64,000 bases of DNA from Streptomyces sp. B1I3 (GCF_030816615.1 NZ_JAUSYD010000001.1:2170001-2234000); one strand, 5' to 3'; shown: positions 1 through 9,405, numbered from the stretch's first letter. Notes: generated by a model not told the origin, from the letters alone. Numbers and translations: made by a program.

Positions 1-1205
1 TTCTGGACCTCGATGACCTTCTCAGGGGTCATGTCGAGCTCCTTGGCCAGCTCCTCCGGGGTGGGCTCGCGGCCCAGGTCCTGGAGCATCTGACGCTGCA
101 CTCGCGCGAGCTTGTTGATGACCTCGACCATGTGCACCGGGATACGGATGGTGCGGGCCTGGTCGGCCATGGCGCGGGTGATCGCCTGCCGGATCCACCA
201 GGTGGCGTACGTCGAGAACTTGTAGCCCTTGGTGTAGTCGAACTTCTCCACCGCGCGGATGAGACCGAGGTTGCCCTCCTGGATCAGGTCCAGGAAGAGC
301 ATGCCGCGGCCGGTGTAACGCTTGGCCAGCGAGACCACGAGACGGAGGTTGGCCTCCAGCAGGTGGTTCTTGGCCCGGCGGCCGTCCTCGGCGATGATCT
401 CCAGTTCACGCTTGAGCTTCGGCGCGAGCTTGTCCGCATTGGCGAGCTTGTCCTCGGCGAACAGCCCGGCCTCGATGCGCTTGGCGAGCTCGACCTCCTG
501 CTCGGCGTTGAGGAGGGGGACCTTGCCGATCTGCTTGAGGTAGTCCTTGACCGGGTCGGCCGTGGCGCCGGCGACGGCGACCTGCTGCGCAGGCGCGTCG
601 TCCTCGTCGTCGTCGGAGAGGACGAAGCCCTTGTTCTCGCCCTCGCCCTCCTCTTCCTCGCCCTTGCCGGCCTTGACCTCTTCGGGCGCCTCGTCACCGT
701 CGAGGAGCTCGTCGTCCTGCTTGCCGGCCTTCTTGGCCGTGGCCTTCTTCGCCACGGTCTTCTTCGCGGCGGCCTTCTTGGCGACTGTCTTCTTGGCTGC
801 GGTCTTCTTCGCGGGAGCGGCCACGACAGCGTCGTCCGCCGCCGCGTCCGCGCTCTCGGCCGCCGGGGCGGCAGTGGCCGCGACGGTCCGTGTCACGGTC
901 GTCTTGGCCGCGACGGTCTTGCTGGCGGTGCGCTTGACCGGGCTCTTCGCTGCGACGCTCTTGCGGGCGCGCTTCGGCGACTCCGCGGCACTGACCATCA
1001 GCGTCACACCCTCTTCCTCGAGGATCTGGTTGAGGCTGCGCAGAACGTTCTTCCACTGGGTTGGCGGAATCTGGTCAGCCTCGAAGGCCCGACGCACGTC
1101 ATCGCCGGCGATCTGCCCATCAGCCTTTCCCCGCTCGATGAGCGCCATCACAGATTCGGACTCGGCGATCTCCGGCGGGAGCGTACGGGATGTGCTGGCC
1201 GACAC
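1..1205 (-). CDS. hrdB: Principal RNA polymerase sigma factor HrdB (N-terminal 401 residues; 3' end outside window)
   Basis: Principal vegetative sigma-70 factor of Streptomyces; directs RNA polymerase to housekeeping promoters. The chosen start is GTG at 1205 ([18 protein letters not shown]), with GAGAGG six bases upstream. Seen in order: a conserved N-terminal segment (1-75); a low-complexity Lys/Ala linker with [11 protein letters not shown] repeats at about 133-162; an acidic stretch near 185-203; region 1.2 ([16 protein letters not shown]) from about 217; and region 2 with the RpoD signature ([19 protein letters not shown]) and the promoter-melting aromatics [10 protein letters not shown] near 333-342. 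The visible part ends at KVIEVQ in region 3. Compared with the family, about 110 residues (regions 3.2-4) are missing past base 1. Identity is certain. The neighbouring whiH is the usual Streptomyces arrangement. Confidence 0.98.
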   Translation of the reverse strand, partial: MSASTSRTLPPEIAESESVMALIERGKADGQIAGDDVRRAFEADQIPPTQWKNVLRSLNQILEEEGVTLMVSAAESPKRARKSVAAKSPVKRTASKTVAAKTTVTRTVAATAAPAAESADAAADDAVVAAPAKKTAAKKTVAKKAAAKKTVAKKATAKKAGKQDDELLDGDEAPEEVKAGKGEEEEGEGENKGFVLSDDDEDDAPAQQVAVAGATADPVKDYLKQIGKVPLLNAEQEVELAKRIEAGLFAEDKLANADKLAPKLKRELEIIAEDGRRAKNHLLEANLRLVVSLAKRYTGRGMLFLDLIQEGNLGLIRAVEKFDYTKGYKFSTYATWWIRQAITRAMADQARTIRIPVHMVEVINKLARVQRQMLQDLGREPTPEELAKELDMTPEKVIEVQ

Positions 1206-1369
1206 GAACAACCTCTCGGAACGATGGAAACGGCTTCCGGTCCCGCCCTGGAGGGCTGGAACCGACGACCGGCGGCTGGGGATGTCGCCGACGGCGCGGG
1301 CTTGGCCTCGGAACTGCACAGCGCACTGTGTGGCTGCTGTATTCCTTCCGCGGCGGTCACCTCTTAGGT

Positions 1370-1396
1370 CATCGCAACTGTTTCGAGGAGTGTTAC
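1370..1396 (-). promoter_or_regulatory. Candidate ECF-type promoter of hrdB
   Basis: Within the 323-base gap between whiH and hrdB, the minus strand reads GTAAC (1396-1392), 17 bases, then CGATG (1374-1370). This resembles the GGAAC/N16-17/CGT pattern of ECF sigma promoters. It would place the transcript start roughly 155 bases before the hrdB GTG. In S. griseus and S. coelicolor hrdB is known to be driven mainly by the ECF factor ShbA, so the position makes sense. The match is by eye and could be fortuitous. Confidence 0.35.
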
Positions 1397-1469
1397 GCCC
1401 AATTCGCGTGGCCCCAGTCACACCCCACATGCGGCATACGGAACCAGAAGCCATATATACGTACAAGTA

Positions 1470-1498
1470 TGCCGCCGGGCCGGACGGGCCCGGCGGCA
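1470..1498 (-). terminator. Hairpin terminator after whiH
   Basis: A perfect 12-bp stem (TGCCGCCGGGCC, 1470-1481, with 1487-1498) closes a 5-base loop. It begins 31 bases past the whiH stop and is followed on the minus strand by an A/T-rich stretch (ATACTTGTACGTATATATGG). It would separate whiH transcription from hrdB. Confidence 0.75.
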
Positions 1499-1528
1499 CA
1501 TGGTCCGCACACCCCGGTGGCGTTGCGC

Positions 1529-2416
1529 TCAGTGCTCGCGGGGCGCCGGAACCACTCGCTCCACCTCGAGGTGGCCCACGAGCAGCTGGCGCATCGCCGC
1601 CTCGGCTCCGGCGGAATCCCCCGCAACGACGGCTGCCACGATCCGGGCATGGTGGCCGAGGGACGCCTCGGCGGGGCGGTCACAGCCCGTGACGGGTGCG
1701 CCGGACACGTGCAGAGCCGCCGATACGATGCCGGAAAGGTGTTCGAGCATGCGGTTCCCTGCCGCCTGGATGAGCAGGGAGTGGAACTCCGCGTCGGCGC
1801 GGGAGAACGTGATCGTGTCCCCCTGCCCCATCGCGTGCCCCATGATCTCGATCATCTCGCCGAGGCGCTGCTGAATGTCCTCCCGCCCATGACCGGCGGC
1901 CAGCCGGGCGGCGAGCGGCTCGATCGTCCACCGGAGTTCGACCAGCTCACGGCGCTGGTCGTCACGCTGCGGACCGAAGGCCCTCCATTCGATGATGTCG
2001 GGATCCAGCAGGTTCCAGTCACTGACCGGCCGCACCCGGGTGCCCACGTTGGGTCGGGCGCTGACCAGGCCCTTGGCTTCAAGAACGCGCAAGGACTCCC
2101 TCACAACGGTGCGGGAGACCTCGAAGCGCTGACCGATCTCCTCCGGAACGAGCGGCCGGTCGGCGCCGAGGTCACCGGAAACGATCATCTGACCGAGCTG
2201 CTGGACCAGTTGGCCGTGGAGTCCACGGCCGCGACTGGCCGTGCCGCGCCGGCCGGGCCGCCCGAGATCGGATTCGCCACCACCCCAAGGACGCAGGGCG
2301 GCACGCTCGCCCGCCGGCGCCTCCGTGTAGGGATAGCGATCGAGTTCGCCCGGGTCGGCCATGCCGGAGTCGGCGGAGTGGGCGGCGGTCATCATGGTGT
2401 GCGCAAGGGTACTCAC
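1529..2416 (-). CDS. whiH: GntR/FadR-family sporulation regulator WhiH
   Basis: A 295-residue GntR-family repressor. The chosen start is GTG 2416 (VSTLAHTMM), preceded by AAAGGA, although the spacing is only 3 bases. The upstream in-frame extension (37 residues) looks non-coding. The winged helix-turn-helix lies at about 66-133 ([18 protein letters not shown] ... [18 protein letters not shown]). An FCD-type all-helical effector domain occupies about 145-285, with His/Asp candidates of the ligand or metal site in [14 protein letters not shown]. In S. coelicolor whiH sits directly upstream of hrdB and is needed for sporulation septation. The same adjacency here supports the orthology. The effector is unknown. 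Confidence 0.9.
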   Translation of the reverse strand: MSTLAHTMMTAAHSADSGMADPGELDRYPYTEAPAGERAALRPWGGGESDLGRPGRRGTASRGRGLHGQLVQQLGQMIVSGDLGADRPLVPEEIGQRFEVSRTVVRESLRVLEAKGLVSARPNVGTRVRPVSDWNLLDPDIIEWRAFGPQRDDQRRELVELRWTIEPLAARLAAGHGREDIQQRLGEMIEIMGHAMGQGDTITFSRADAEFHSLLIQAAGNRMLEHLSGIVSAALHVSGAPVTGCDRPAEASLGHHARIVAAVVAGDSAGAEAAMRQLLVGHLEVERVVPAPREH

Positions 2417-2575
2417 GCATCCTTTGTCGGCCTGGCTCGGCCGGCCCTTGAGGTCTTTGGTGAAAAGCACACGAAAGGGTGATCGGCACCCGCCTCTCAA
2501 TTGACGCGCTTTGGGAGGAAATAGCATGTTTTCAGTGGAGTTACTCCCAGACGTCGTCCCCTACCGGCGCCGCGA

Positions 2576-4324
2576 TCACCAACGCGCTCTCCCCCGGAGG
2601 CTGGTGAACGCATAAGCGCAGATCAGGGCCGACAACGACAAGGAGAGCGCCAGGCCCACCGGTTGTGTCACGACCCGCACAGCGGCCATGACCCAGCGGT
2701 CCACCTGATACGGCCACTGGAGCCAGGAGAGTTCACGGAGCCGGCCGGGGAGCCCGGCGATCGAACGGACGGACGGCTCCGCGAGAAGCTTCTGCACCAG
2801 AGGAACGACGAGGACGGGTACGGCCAGTACCGCGGCGACGCCCGCGGCCGTCAGCCGGAAGACGCCGGCCGCCAGCAGCCCCGCCCAGGCGCAGCCGATC
2901 GACAGCCCCACCCAACTCGCGGCAAGCCATGCGGCGTTGTCGGGAACCTTCACCAAGTCGCCGCCGTACACGAGGCGCAGCGCCTCGACGTTCGCCAGCA
3001 CCGACAGCACGGCAAGCAACAGCCCCACGCCGGCGGAGACGACCAGCTTGGCGAACAGGAGCCCCAGGCGTCGGGGGACCGTGCCCCGCCCCGCGGCGAG
3101 CGCCGGGTGGCGGAACTCGTCCCCGAAGGCGAGGGCGCCCAGCAGACCGGCTCCGAACGCGGCGGGGGGCAGGGGCAGCAGATCGGGCCAGGCCACCAGC
3201 AACTCAGGGAGGGACGCGCGGCCCGAGCGGGCCAGTGGGACGGAGAGCCCCACCGAGGCGACGAGAACAGCCGTCATGATCAGGGCGGTTGTCCTCACCC
3301 CGAAGAGGCGGCGCAGTTCGTAGCGCAGGGGGCGCAGCGGACCGCGGGCGGGCCGCACGGTGATGGGCGGGGGCAGCTCGGACACGGCGACGGCCGAAGC
3401 CGGCTTCGGTACCGGTGGGCGGCTGCCCGGGCCGTCCGCGGCGGCGAGCGGACCGGCGTCGCCCGTCTCGTCGGCGAGTTGGTGCACGGGCACGCCGTGC
3501 CGGTACGCCGTGTCACCGATCTCCGCGCAGCTGCTGCCGTACACGGACAGCCGGCTGCTGTCCTCGGCCACCACCTCCACGGAGCGCCGGGCGGCGCGCG
3601 CCTCGCGGCTCACCACGGCGGCCAGCCGCGCGGCCTGCGGAGTCCGTACGGCGACCCTGGGGCGCAGGCGTGTGCGGGAGAAGGCGGCGACGTCCTGGTC
3701 GGCGACGAGACGGCCTTCGTCGATGGTGACCACCCGGTCGGCCGTGCGCGCGGCCTCCTTCGGATCGTCGGTGGCGTGCAGGACGGTGCCGCCCTCGGCG
3801 GCGTGCGCGCGCAGCAAGCCGTACAGCCAGCTCCTCTCCCGTGGCGAGAGACCCCGGGCGGGTTCGTCGAGGACGAGCGTGTGCGGATCGCCGAGCAGGG
3901 CGGAGGCGAGGCCGAGCCGACGGTCCATACCGGCCGAGAGCGTGGCGATGCGCTGGTCCCCGAGCCCGGCGAGACCGACGACCTCCAGCAGTTCGTCGGC
4001 GCGCGACGCGGGCACTCCCGCGGCGGCGCAGAGCATGCGCAACTGACCGCGGGCGGTGCGCGCGGGGTGGCCCGGTACGTCGCCGAGCAGCACCCCCACC
4101 TCGCGGGCGGGATGGCGGATGCGGTGCAGCGGCCGGCCGCGGAAGTAGGCGACGCCGCGCCCGGATTCGAGCTCGAGCATGAGACGGAGGGCAGTGGTCT
4201 TGCCGGAACCCGGGGCGCCGAGGAGCGCGGTGACGCGGCCGGGCTGGGCTTCGAAGGTCAGGTCGTCCACGACGGGAGGGAGGTCGCGGCGGGGGGCGCT
4301 GGTGAGTCCGATGGCCTGGAGCAT
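2576..4324 (-). CDS. ABC transporter fusion: ATP-binding domain plus membrane domain
   Basis: A 582-residue single-chain ABC protein. The N-terminal nucleotide-binding domain has Walker A GAPGSGKTT (36-44), an LSAGM signature (129-133) in place of LSGGQ, and Walker B LVLDEP (150-155). After a proline-rich linker near 300-325 the C-terminal half has about six hydrophobic segments (for example ALIMTAVLVASVGLSVPLA and GVAAVLAVPVLVVPLVQKLL), typical of an ABC-2 type permease. Substrate cannot be told. ABC-2 ATPase and permease are usually separate genes, so this fusion is notable, but the same gene follows whiH in other Streptomyces as I recall. The start ATG 4324 begins at MLQAIGLTSAP. The gene is probably transcribed on its own or with whiH (159-base gap). 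Confidence 0.85.
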   Translation of the reverse strand: MLQAIGLTSAPRRDLPPVVDDLTFEAQPGRVTALLGAPGSGKTTALRLMLELESGRGVAYFRGRPLHRIRHPAREVGVLLGDVPGHPARTARGQLRMLCAAAGVPASRADELLEVVGLAGLGDQRIATLSAGMDRRLGLASALLGDPHTLVLDEPARGLSPRERSWLYGLLRAHAAEGGTVLHATDDPKEAARTADRVVTIDEGRLVADQDVAAFSRTRLRPRVAVRTPQAARLAAVVSREARAARRSVEVVAEDSSRLSVYGSSCAEIGDTAYRHGVPVHQLADETGDAGPLAAADGPGSRPPVPKPASAVAVSELPPPITVRPARGPLRPLRYELRRLFGVRTTALIMTAVLVASVGLSVPLARSGRASLPELLVAWPDLLPLPPAAFGAGLLGALAFGDEFRHPALAAGRGTVPRRLGLLFAKLVVSAGVGLLLAVLSVLANVEALRLVYGGDLVKVPDNAAWLAASWVGLSIGCAWAGLLAAGVFRLTAAGVAAVLAVPVLVVPLVQKLLAEPSVRSIAGLPGRLRELSWLQWPYQVDRWVMAAVRVVTQPVGLALSLSLSALICAYAFTSLRGRARW

Positions 4325-4467
4325 CGCTTCTCTCGCGGAGGGTGACCGCTCGGCGGCAGGGTAAGTTCCTCAGCAAGATAACGCGACATTTAAGACTTTT
4401 GCGGCAACGGGATCGCGTTGCGCGTTCCGCCGGCACGAACAGCGCGCACGTCGGGGATCGGACTCCC

Positions 4468-5232
4468 TCAGACTTCGGGCCTCAGCATCGGCGGATTGAG
4501 TACGGTGGCCGCCCCCGCCCGGAAGAGCTGCGCGGGGCGCCCTCCCTGCCGTGTGGTCGTCCCTCCGGACGGCACCAGGAAGCCGGGTGTGCCGGTGACC
4601 TTGCGATGGAAGTTGCGGGGATCCAGGACGACGCCCCACACCGCCTCGTAGACCCGGCGCAGCTCGCCGACCGTGAACTCGGGCGGGCAGAACGCCGTGG
4701 CCAGAGAGGAGTACTCGATCTTGGATCGTGCCCGCTCCACCCCGTCGGCCAGGATCCGCGCATGGTCGAAGGCCAGCGGCGCGGGCTGCTCCCCGTCCCG
4801 GGCGAAGCCTCCGTCGAAACCGAGCAGGTCGTCGACGGGTGCCCAACGCGCGCTGTTCGCGTCACCGCCCGCGCGCGGCGCGGGGAGATCCGGCGCCAGG
4901 GCGAGGTGCGCGACACTGACGACCCGCATCCGGGGGTCGCGCCCCGGATCCCCGTAGGTGGCCAGCTGCTCGAGGTGAGCGCCGTTCCCGACGGAGGGGG
5001 TGGACGGGTCGTGGGCACAGAGTCCCGTCTCCTCCACGAGCTCACGCGCTGCCGCGGCACCGAGGTCCTCGTCGGCCCTGACGAATCCGCCCGGCAGCGC
5101 CCACCTCCCCTGGAACGGTGGCTCACCACGGCGCACCACCAGGGCGCAGAGTGCGTGACGGCGCACCGTGAGCACAACCAGGTCGACGGTGACGGCGAAG
5201 GGCGGGAAGGTCGACGGGTCGTAGGGCGGCAT
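4468..5232 (-). CDS. Nudix protein with C-terminal winged helix (NrtR-like)
   Basis: 254 residues. The N-terminal Nudix fold has a complete Nudix box, G-F-V-R-A-D-E ... RELVEETGL (about 47-70). The C-terminal part (FTVGELRRVYEAVWGVVLDPRNFHRKV, then GRPAQLFR) matches the winged-helix DNA-binding domain of NrtR regulators, which use an ADP-ribose-binding Nudix domain to sense NAD metabolism. All Nudix catalytic residues appear present, so it could hydrolyse a nucleoside diphosphate derivative, bind DNA, or both. No NAD biosynthesis gene is adjacent, so the regulon is unknown. It stands alone with 120-140-base gaps on both sides. Confidence 0.85.
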   Translation of the reverse strand: MPPYDPSTFPPFAVTVDLVVLTVRRHALCALVVRRGEPPFQGRWALPGGFVRADEDLGAAAARELVEETGLCAHDPSTPSVGNGAHLEQLATYGDPGRDPRMRVVSVAHLALAPDLPAPRAGGDANSARWAPVDDLLGFDGGFARDGEQPAPLAFDHARILADGVERARSKIEYSSLATAFCPPEFTVGELRRVYEAVWGVVLDPRNFHRKVTGTPGFLVPSGGTTTRQGGRPAQLFRAGAATVLNPPMLRPEV

Positions 5233-5356
5233 GCCGAGATCTTAGTCGTCTGCCTGACGATAAACACTCCCTTCGCGGTGTTGTCACCCCGTCCCCGGCG
5301 CCTCGGCGCCGCCGCCTCGAGCCCGGCCCTCCGCGCCCGGGACAGGGAGCGGTCCG

Positions 5357-6700
5357 TCAACGGCCGCTCCTGGCTCCCCGCCGCCCCTGCCGCCGGCCGT
5401 CACGGGCCCGGCGGCGCACCGCGGCCGAGGCCGGCCGGGCGGCGGTGCCGGGTCGCGAACCGGTCCCAAGCCCGCGGTGCGCGCCCGACGTGCTCCCGGG
5501 CCCGGGCCGGGGGCGTCCCGCCGCCGTGTGCCGCGCGTCCTGTCCGTCGCACGCGCCGGGGCGGCCGCGCCCGGCGCGCAGGTTGCTCTCCTCACGCAGA
5601 CAGCGGCGCAGCGTCTCCGGATCGAGGCCTTCGTTGCAGGCCTGGTGCAGCAGCTGTGCGAACGTGTAGTCGGGGTCGGCCCGCAGGGCGAGCCCGAGCG
5701 CCACGCGTGCGCCCGCCTCGTCGCCCGTGGACCAGGAGACCCAGCCCGCCAGCGTGAGCGGCGCGGCGGAGTGCTCCACGTACGGCCCGACACAGCGGCG
5801 GGCCAGCGCCCGCCACAGGCGCAGTGCCGTTTCGGCCTCGCGGCCCTCCATCCACTCCGCGGCCCTGTCCCTGGTCTCCCGGTCCTGCAGACCGAGGATC
5901 ACAGCGGCGGCCTCCTCCACCTCGACCAGACGGTCGTCGCGCCGATCCGCCTCGGCCGGCGCCACGGCCGGCGCCCGTCCGAGCCGCTGCATGAGCTCAC
6001 GTGCGAGAGCCAGCGTCCGGGCCGCGACGGCGCCCCGGCCCCTGGGGTCGAGGATCTGCGAGACGAGGACGGCCCCCGCCGAGTCCAGCGCGCGCTCCTG
6101 CTCCGCTGCCGACACGGAGCCGGAGGGCATGAGCCGCCGCTCCATGTCCCGCAGGGACCCCCGCACCTGGATGCCCGCGTAGGCGGCCGCCGCCGCCATC
6201 ACCGTCGTGCCGGGAAGGGCCAGCGGATTGCCCTCGGGCGGGCAACAGCGGTCATCAGGGCAGCAGTACGACCAGTAGCGGCCGTCGGAGATGCAGAGGG
6301 CTTCCAGGACGGGGACGTCCAGGGCCCCGCAGGCCGTGCGCAGACGCTGCGCGAGAGGCCGTAGCCGCTCCATGGCCTGGTGGGCGCTCTCCCCCTCCGC
6401 CGGGTCCTGACAGAGGAAGACAACGATCGCATCGGGGCGCGCCTCCCGCCGCTCACTGCCGGCGACCAGGCACGTCGCGAGCTGGTCCGCGACCGGCGCC
6501 CACTCCTGAGCGGATGGCGGGATACCCAGCCTGAGCCGACCGCCGAACCGGCCTCGGCCCCCGTGGAGGGCCACCATGACGATGCTGTCGTCGGGGTGAA
6601 AGCCCATCAGGTAGGGCAGGGCGTCGGCCAGTTCGGCGGGACTGCGCAGGGTGATCTGCTGCTCGCCGGACGGCCCGGTGGTTTCGTGGTGCTTGTTCAT
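5357..6700 (-). CDS. DUF4192 domain protein
   Basis: 447 residues. The N-terminus (ITLRSPAELADALPYLMGFHPDDSIVMVAL) is the hallmark of DUF4192, a family of actinobacterial proteins of unknown function. A cysteine cluster (CCPDDRCCP, about 150-158) could bind metal. The last 75 residues are Arg/Gly/Pro-rich and probably disordered. A strong hairpin with DnaA-box-like arms lies 30 bases upstream of its ATG (see 6731-6770). No function can be given. Confidence 0.85.
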   Translation of the reverse strand: MNKHHETTGPSGEQQITLRSPAELADALPYLMGFHPDDSIVMVALHGGRGRFGGRLRLGIPPSAQEWAPVADQLATCLVAGSERREARPDAIVVFLCQDPAEGESAHQAMERLRPLAQRLRTACGALDVPVLEALCISDGRYWSYCCPDDRCCPPEGNPLALPGTTVMAAAAAYAGIQVRGSLRDMERRLMPSGSVSAAEQERALDSAGAVLVSQILDPRGRGAVAARTLALARELMQRLGRAPAVAPAEADRRDDRLVEVEEAAAVILGLQDRETRDRAAEWMEGREAETALRLWRALARRCVGPYVEHSAAPLTLAGWVSWSTGDEAGARVALGLALRADPDYTFAQLLHQACNEGLDPETLRRCLREESNLRAGRGRPGACDGQDARHTAAGRPRPGPGSTSGAHRGLGTGSRPGTAARPASAAVRRRARDGRRQGRRGARSGR

Positions 6701-6730
6701 GGCACGACGGTCCCGCGGGCCGCCGAATCG

Positions 6731-6770
6731 CGCGACCCCTGTGGATGAAGTTATCCACAGGGGTCGCGCC
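6731..6770. repeat. Perfect 17-bp inverted repeat with DnaA-box-like arms
   Basis: GCGCGACCCCTGTGGAT (6731-6747), loop GAAGTT, and its exact complement (6754-6770). The right arm with the loop reads TTATCCACA on the plus strand, the canonical DnaA box. The left arm reads TCATCCACA on the minus strand. The hairpin lies 30 bases upstream of the DUF4192 gene and could act as a protein-binding site, an attenuator or a terminator. No T-run follows. Confidence 0.8.
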
Positions 6771-6894
6771 GTCGTTCGCGGTCTCTGCGGACATCGGCTT
6801 GCATGGGGAGCATGACGACCAAGGAACGCTTGTCGCTGCAGGCAGGTGGGGTGCGCCTTCGCGGCTCACCGCCACGAACCGGGCGTTGGACGCC

Positions 6895-7255
6895 TCACCG
6901 GGCAGGCCCTCGCTCGTGCGGCGGCTCGGTGAGATGCACCTGGGACAGGTCGGGCCGGCCTGCGCCGGCGCCGGCATGGCGCGGCAGCATTCCTGTGTCA
7001 CGCCGAGCAGTGACAGCACCTTGCACCTGTTCCAGCTTCTCGACGCGGACCGCAGTGCTGCGTGCGCCGCTGCCGGGGGAACCGTCGTCGTCCGTCCAGA
7101 CGGATACGCACCCGGCGGTACAGGCGTCGAGCAGGGCCCCGTCGATACCGGCCTGCCCCGCGCCGCGCAGTCCGGCGGGAAAGGAGGCCTGCCGACGGTC
7201 CTGCCACGAGCGGGCCGGGGCCTCGTTCGCAGGGGGCGTTCACGGGCGTCGTCAT
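6895..7255 (-). pseudogene. Possible degenerate reading frame in a 590-base gap
   Basis: The gap 6701-7290 has no intact gene. On the minus strand one frame from about 7242 to the TGA at 6895-6897 has Streptomyces-like GC-rich third positions (SWQDRRQASFPAGLRG ... VRVEKLEQVQ), but it has no usable start codon. An ATG at 7255 lies in another frame whose codon bias decays after about 25 codons. A single indel near 7200-7230 would join them into a protein of about 120 residues directly downstream of the VWA gene. I recognise no family. It may be a decayed gene or chance. Confidence 0.3.
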
Positions 7256-7290
7256 CCTTCGGGGTACCCCGGCACAGACCCCTTCCGCCC

Positions 7291-8349
7291 TCAGAGCATG
7301 ATGAGCAGACGGGTCTTCGGCTTGAGCTTCCGATTCACCGATCGGCTCTGCACGTACACCTCCAGCTGGGGATTGTTCCCCGCCTTCACGGAGACGGTCC
7401 CCTGGATGCCCGTACCGAACAGAAGGCTGCGCGCGGCGTCACCCGTGTACGCGCGATCGGTGTCCTTCTCGACGACGATGACTTCCTTGTTCGGCTGCAC
7501 CTGGGCACGGGTACCCAACTGGTAGTAGCACGCACCGCGTTCATACGTCACACCCGGATGCGAATCGACGAAGGGACGGATCTCGACCTCCTTGTCGACC
7601 TTCAGCAGACGGTACTTGTCGGCCGGAATCGGCTCGAGGTTCGCCCGCACGTCGTCAACCGATATGTCCTGACCGACGGCGAACAGGTTCTTCGTGCCGC
7701 GCACGCCCTGCTCGCGACCCCGGAGGAAGCTGGTCGCGGCAGCGCGCACGGTGCCGATCGCCTCCTCGACGCCCTCCCGGGAATCGGCGTCCCAGATGGC
7801 GATGTTTCCGGCCGGGAAGCCGTAGTTCTGGGCGGTTCGCTTCGCCAGGGAGTTGGGAACGAGGATCGCGGAAGTCCAGTGGCCGGGAAGCCCGCCCATC
7901 TTCGCCGCGATCTTGTCGAGCCAGGGGCCGAGGATGGTCATGTCGCCGTCGTGACGCCTGTCGCCACCCGAGGCGTTCTCCTCACCGTCCGTCACCACGA
8001 TCTGGAGGAAGCTGTGCTCGCCGTACTCCTCCCAGATGTGGCCCAGGTCGTCCAGGGACTTCAGGGACGCCTCGATGAGGGCCGTGGCGCCGTTCTTGAC
8101 CCTGTACAGGCCACGCATGGACGGCAGATGCTTCACGTCCATGTCCCAGACCAGGTTCTCCACCTTGTGGTCGAAGGAGTAGAGGCTGATCCGTGTCTCA
8201 TGGCCGAGGCTGTCCGACTCCGCCTTCAGGCCCGCCACGAACTCGTCAACGACGCGGATGAGCTGACTCTGGTGCTGATGCATGGAACCCGAACAGTCCA
8301 CTACCAGCGCGACGTGGTTCACCTTGTGCTGGATCTTGTTGGCGGACAC
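7291..8349 (-). CDS. VWA domain protein
   Basis: 352 residues from GTG 8349 (VSANKIQHKV), which has an excellent GGAGAAGGAG site seven bases upstream. The von Willebrand factor A fold starts at once: LVVDCSGSM gives the MIDAS DxSxS motif (D18, S20, S22). A downstream TDGEEN motif supplies the fourth metal ligand. The C-terminal third (from about 220) is beta-rich, with no family I can name. Such stand-alone VWA proteins are often found with tellurium-resistance-like (Ter) proteins; a TerD-family gene is present elsewhere in this window (27609) but is not linked. No signal peptide, so cytoplasmic. Confidence 0.85.
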   Translation of the reverse strand: MSANKIQHKVNHVALVVDCSGSMHQHQSQLIRVVDEFVAGLKAESDSLGHETRISLYSFDHKVENLVWDMDVKHLPSMRGLYRVKNGATALIEASLKSLDDLGHIWEEYGEHSFLQIVVTDGEENASGGDRRHDGDMTILGPWLDKIAAKMGGLPGHWTSAILVPNSLAKRTAQNYGFPAGNIAIWDADSREGVEEAIGTVRAAATSFLRGREQGVRGTKNLFAVGQDISVDDVRANLEPIPADKYRLLKVDKEVEIRPFVDSHPGVTYERGACYYQLGTRAQVQPNKEVIVVEKDTDRAYTGDAARSLLFGTGIQGTVSVKAGNNPQLEVYVQSRSVNRKLKPKTRLLIML

Positions 8350-8607
8350 GTTTCTGCTCCTTCTCCGACGCTCCCCGAGTAGTGCTTCCACCCTATGAGG
8401 GGGCACTGACAACGGAGTTCGAAGCTTCACCACCTGCCCGCACGGCCCCGCCCCTCCTGTGCGGCCTGCACGAGCGTGCCCCGTACAGGCCCCCTCGGCC
8501 GCACAGGAAGGGCAAGCGGATCGGCACCGCACGGGGCGCGCCACCCGCCGGGCCCCGCCGCCCGCGGAAGGCGCCCGCGGAAGGCTTCCGTCACGTGTGC
8601 GCGCGTC

Positions 8608-9405
8608 TCACCGGGAGGCGCCCGGGCCCTGGCCTCCATAGCTCTGGAGGTGTGCCGTCAGGAGGTGGGAGTCGAGCTGGGAGACGTCGGCCGTGCGGTC
8701 GGCTCGCGCGTAGCCGGCGAGCATGCGCTTCGTCAGGACGAGAGCCTCGGGTGAACGCCGGACGAGCGGTCTCGTCCAGGCCTCGACGACCTTGTCCAAC
8801 TGCTCGAGCGGCGCGGTCCGGTGGAGGAGACCGAGCCGGTGGGCGGTGGCGGAGTCGAACACGTCGCAGGTCAGCATCAGTTCCCGGATCCTCGCGGCGC
8901 CGACCTCGGAGACCAGGCGACCCATCGCTCCTCCCCAGGCGGGAGGCAGGCCGATTCCGACCTCCGGCATGCGGAAGCGGCTGGTGTCCGCGCCCGCGCG
9001 CAGGTCGCAGAACGAGGCGAGGGCGAGCCCGGCACCGATCACCCGGCCGTGGAGCCGGGCGATGGTGACCGCGTGGGTGTTCTCCAGTGCCTGGCACAGG
9101 CGGTGGGCCTTGTCCGCGATCCGCCGCAGGGCGGCCCCGGCCGGATCCGCGACGAGCGCCGCCTGGTATTCGTTGCGGTCGGCCCCCAGGCAGAAGTCCG
9201 CGCCCATGGAGGACAGGACCAGGATCCGGATGTCCGGCCGGTCATGGAGGTCGTCGAGCAGGCCGACGAGCGCGTCGATGACGGCGACGCCCAGTGTGTC
9301 GTCCTGCTCCGAGGGATTGAGCCGGACATGGAGCACGGGGCCGTCCAGCTCGACGTGTATCGCCGTGCGGGAGGGTCGGACGGGGGCGTGGGCTGTATCG
9401 GTCAT
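8608..9405 (-). CDS. Enoyl-CoA hydratase/isomerase family protein
   Basis: 265 residues with a crotonase fold. HVRLNPSEQDDTLGVAVIDAL is followed by SSMGADFCLGADRNEY, the first oxyanion-hole region. LHGRVIGAGLALASFCDLRAGAD (about 120-143) forms the second oxyanion-hole region. The usual catalytic Glu positions are not obvious (MPEVGIGLPPAWGG has Glu where many members do), so the exact reaction is uncertain. Its ATG overlaps the stop of the upstream P450 gene (ATGA, 9402-9405), so the two are translationally coupled and probably belong to the conservon operon. The substrate may be an acyl-CoA linked to the P450 step; this is inference. Confidence 0.85.
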   Translation of the reverse strand: MTDTAHAPVRPSRTAIHVELDGPVLHVRLNPSEQDDTLGVAVIDALVGLLDDLHDRPDIRILVLSSMGADFCLGADRNEYQAALVADPAGAALRRIADKAHRLCQALENTHAVTIARLHGRVIGAGLALASFCDLRAGADTSRFRMPEVGIGLPPAWGGAMGRLVSEVGAARIRELMLTCDVFDSATAHRLGLLHRTAPLEQLDKVVEAWTRPLVRRSPEALVLTKRMLAGYARADRTADVSQLDSHLLTAHLQSYGGQGPGASR

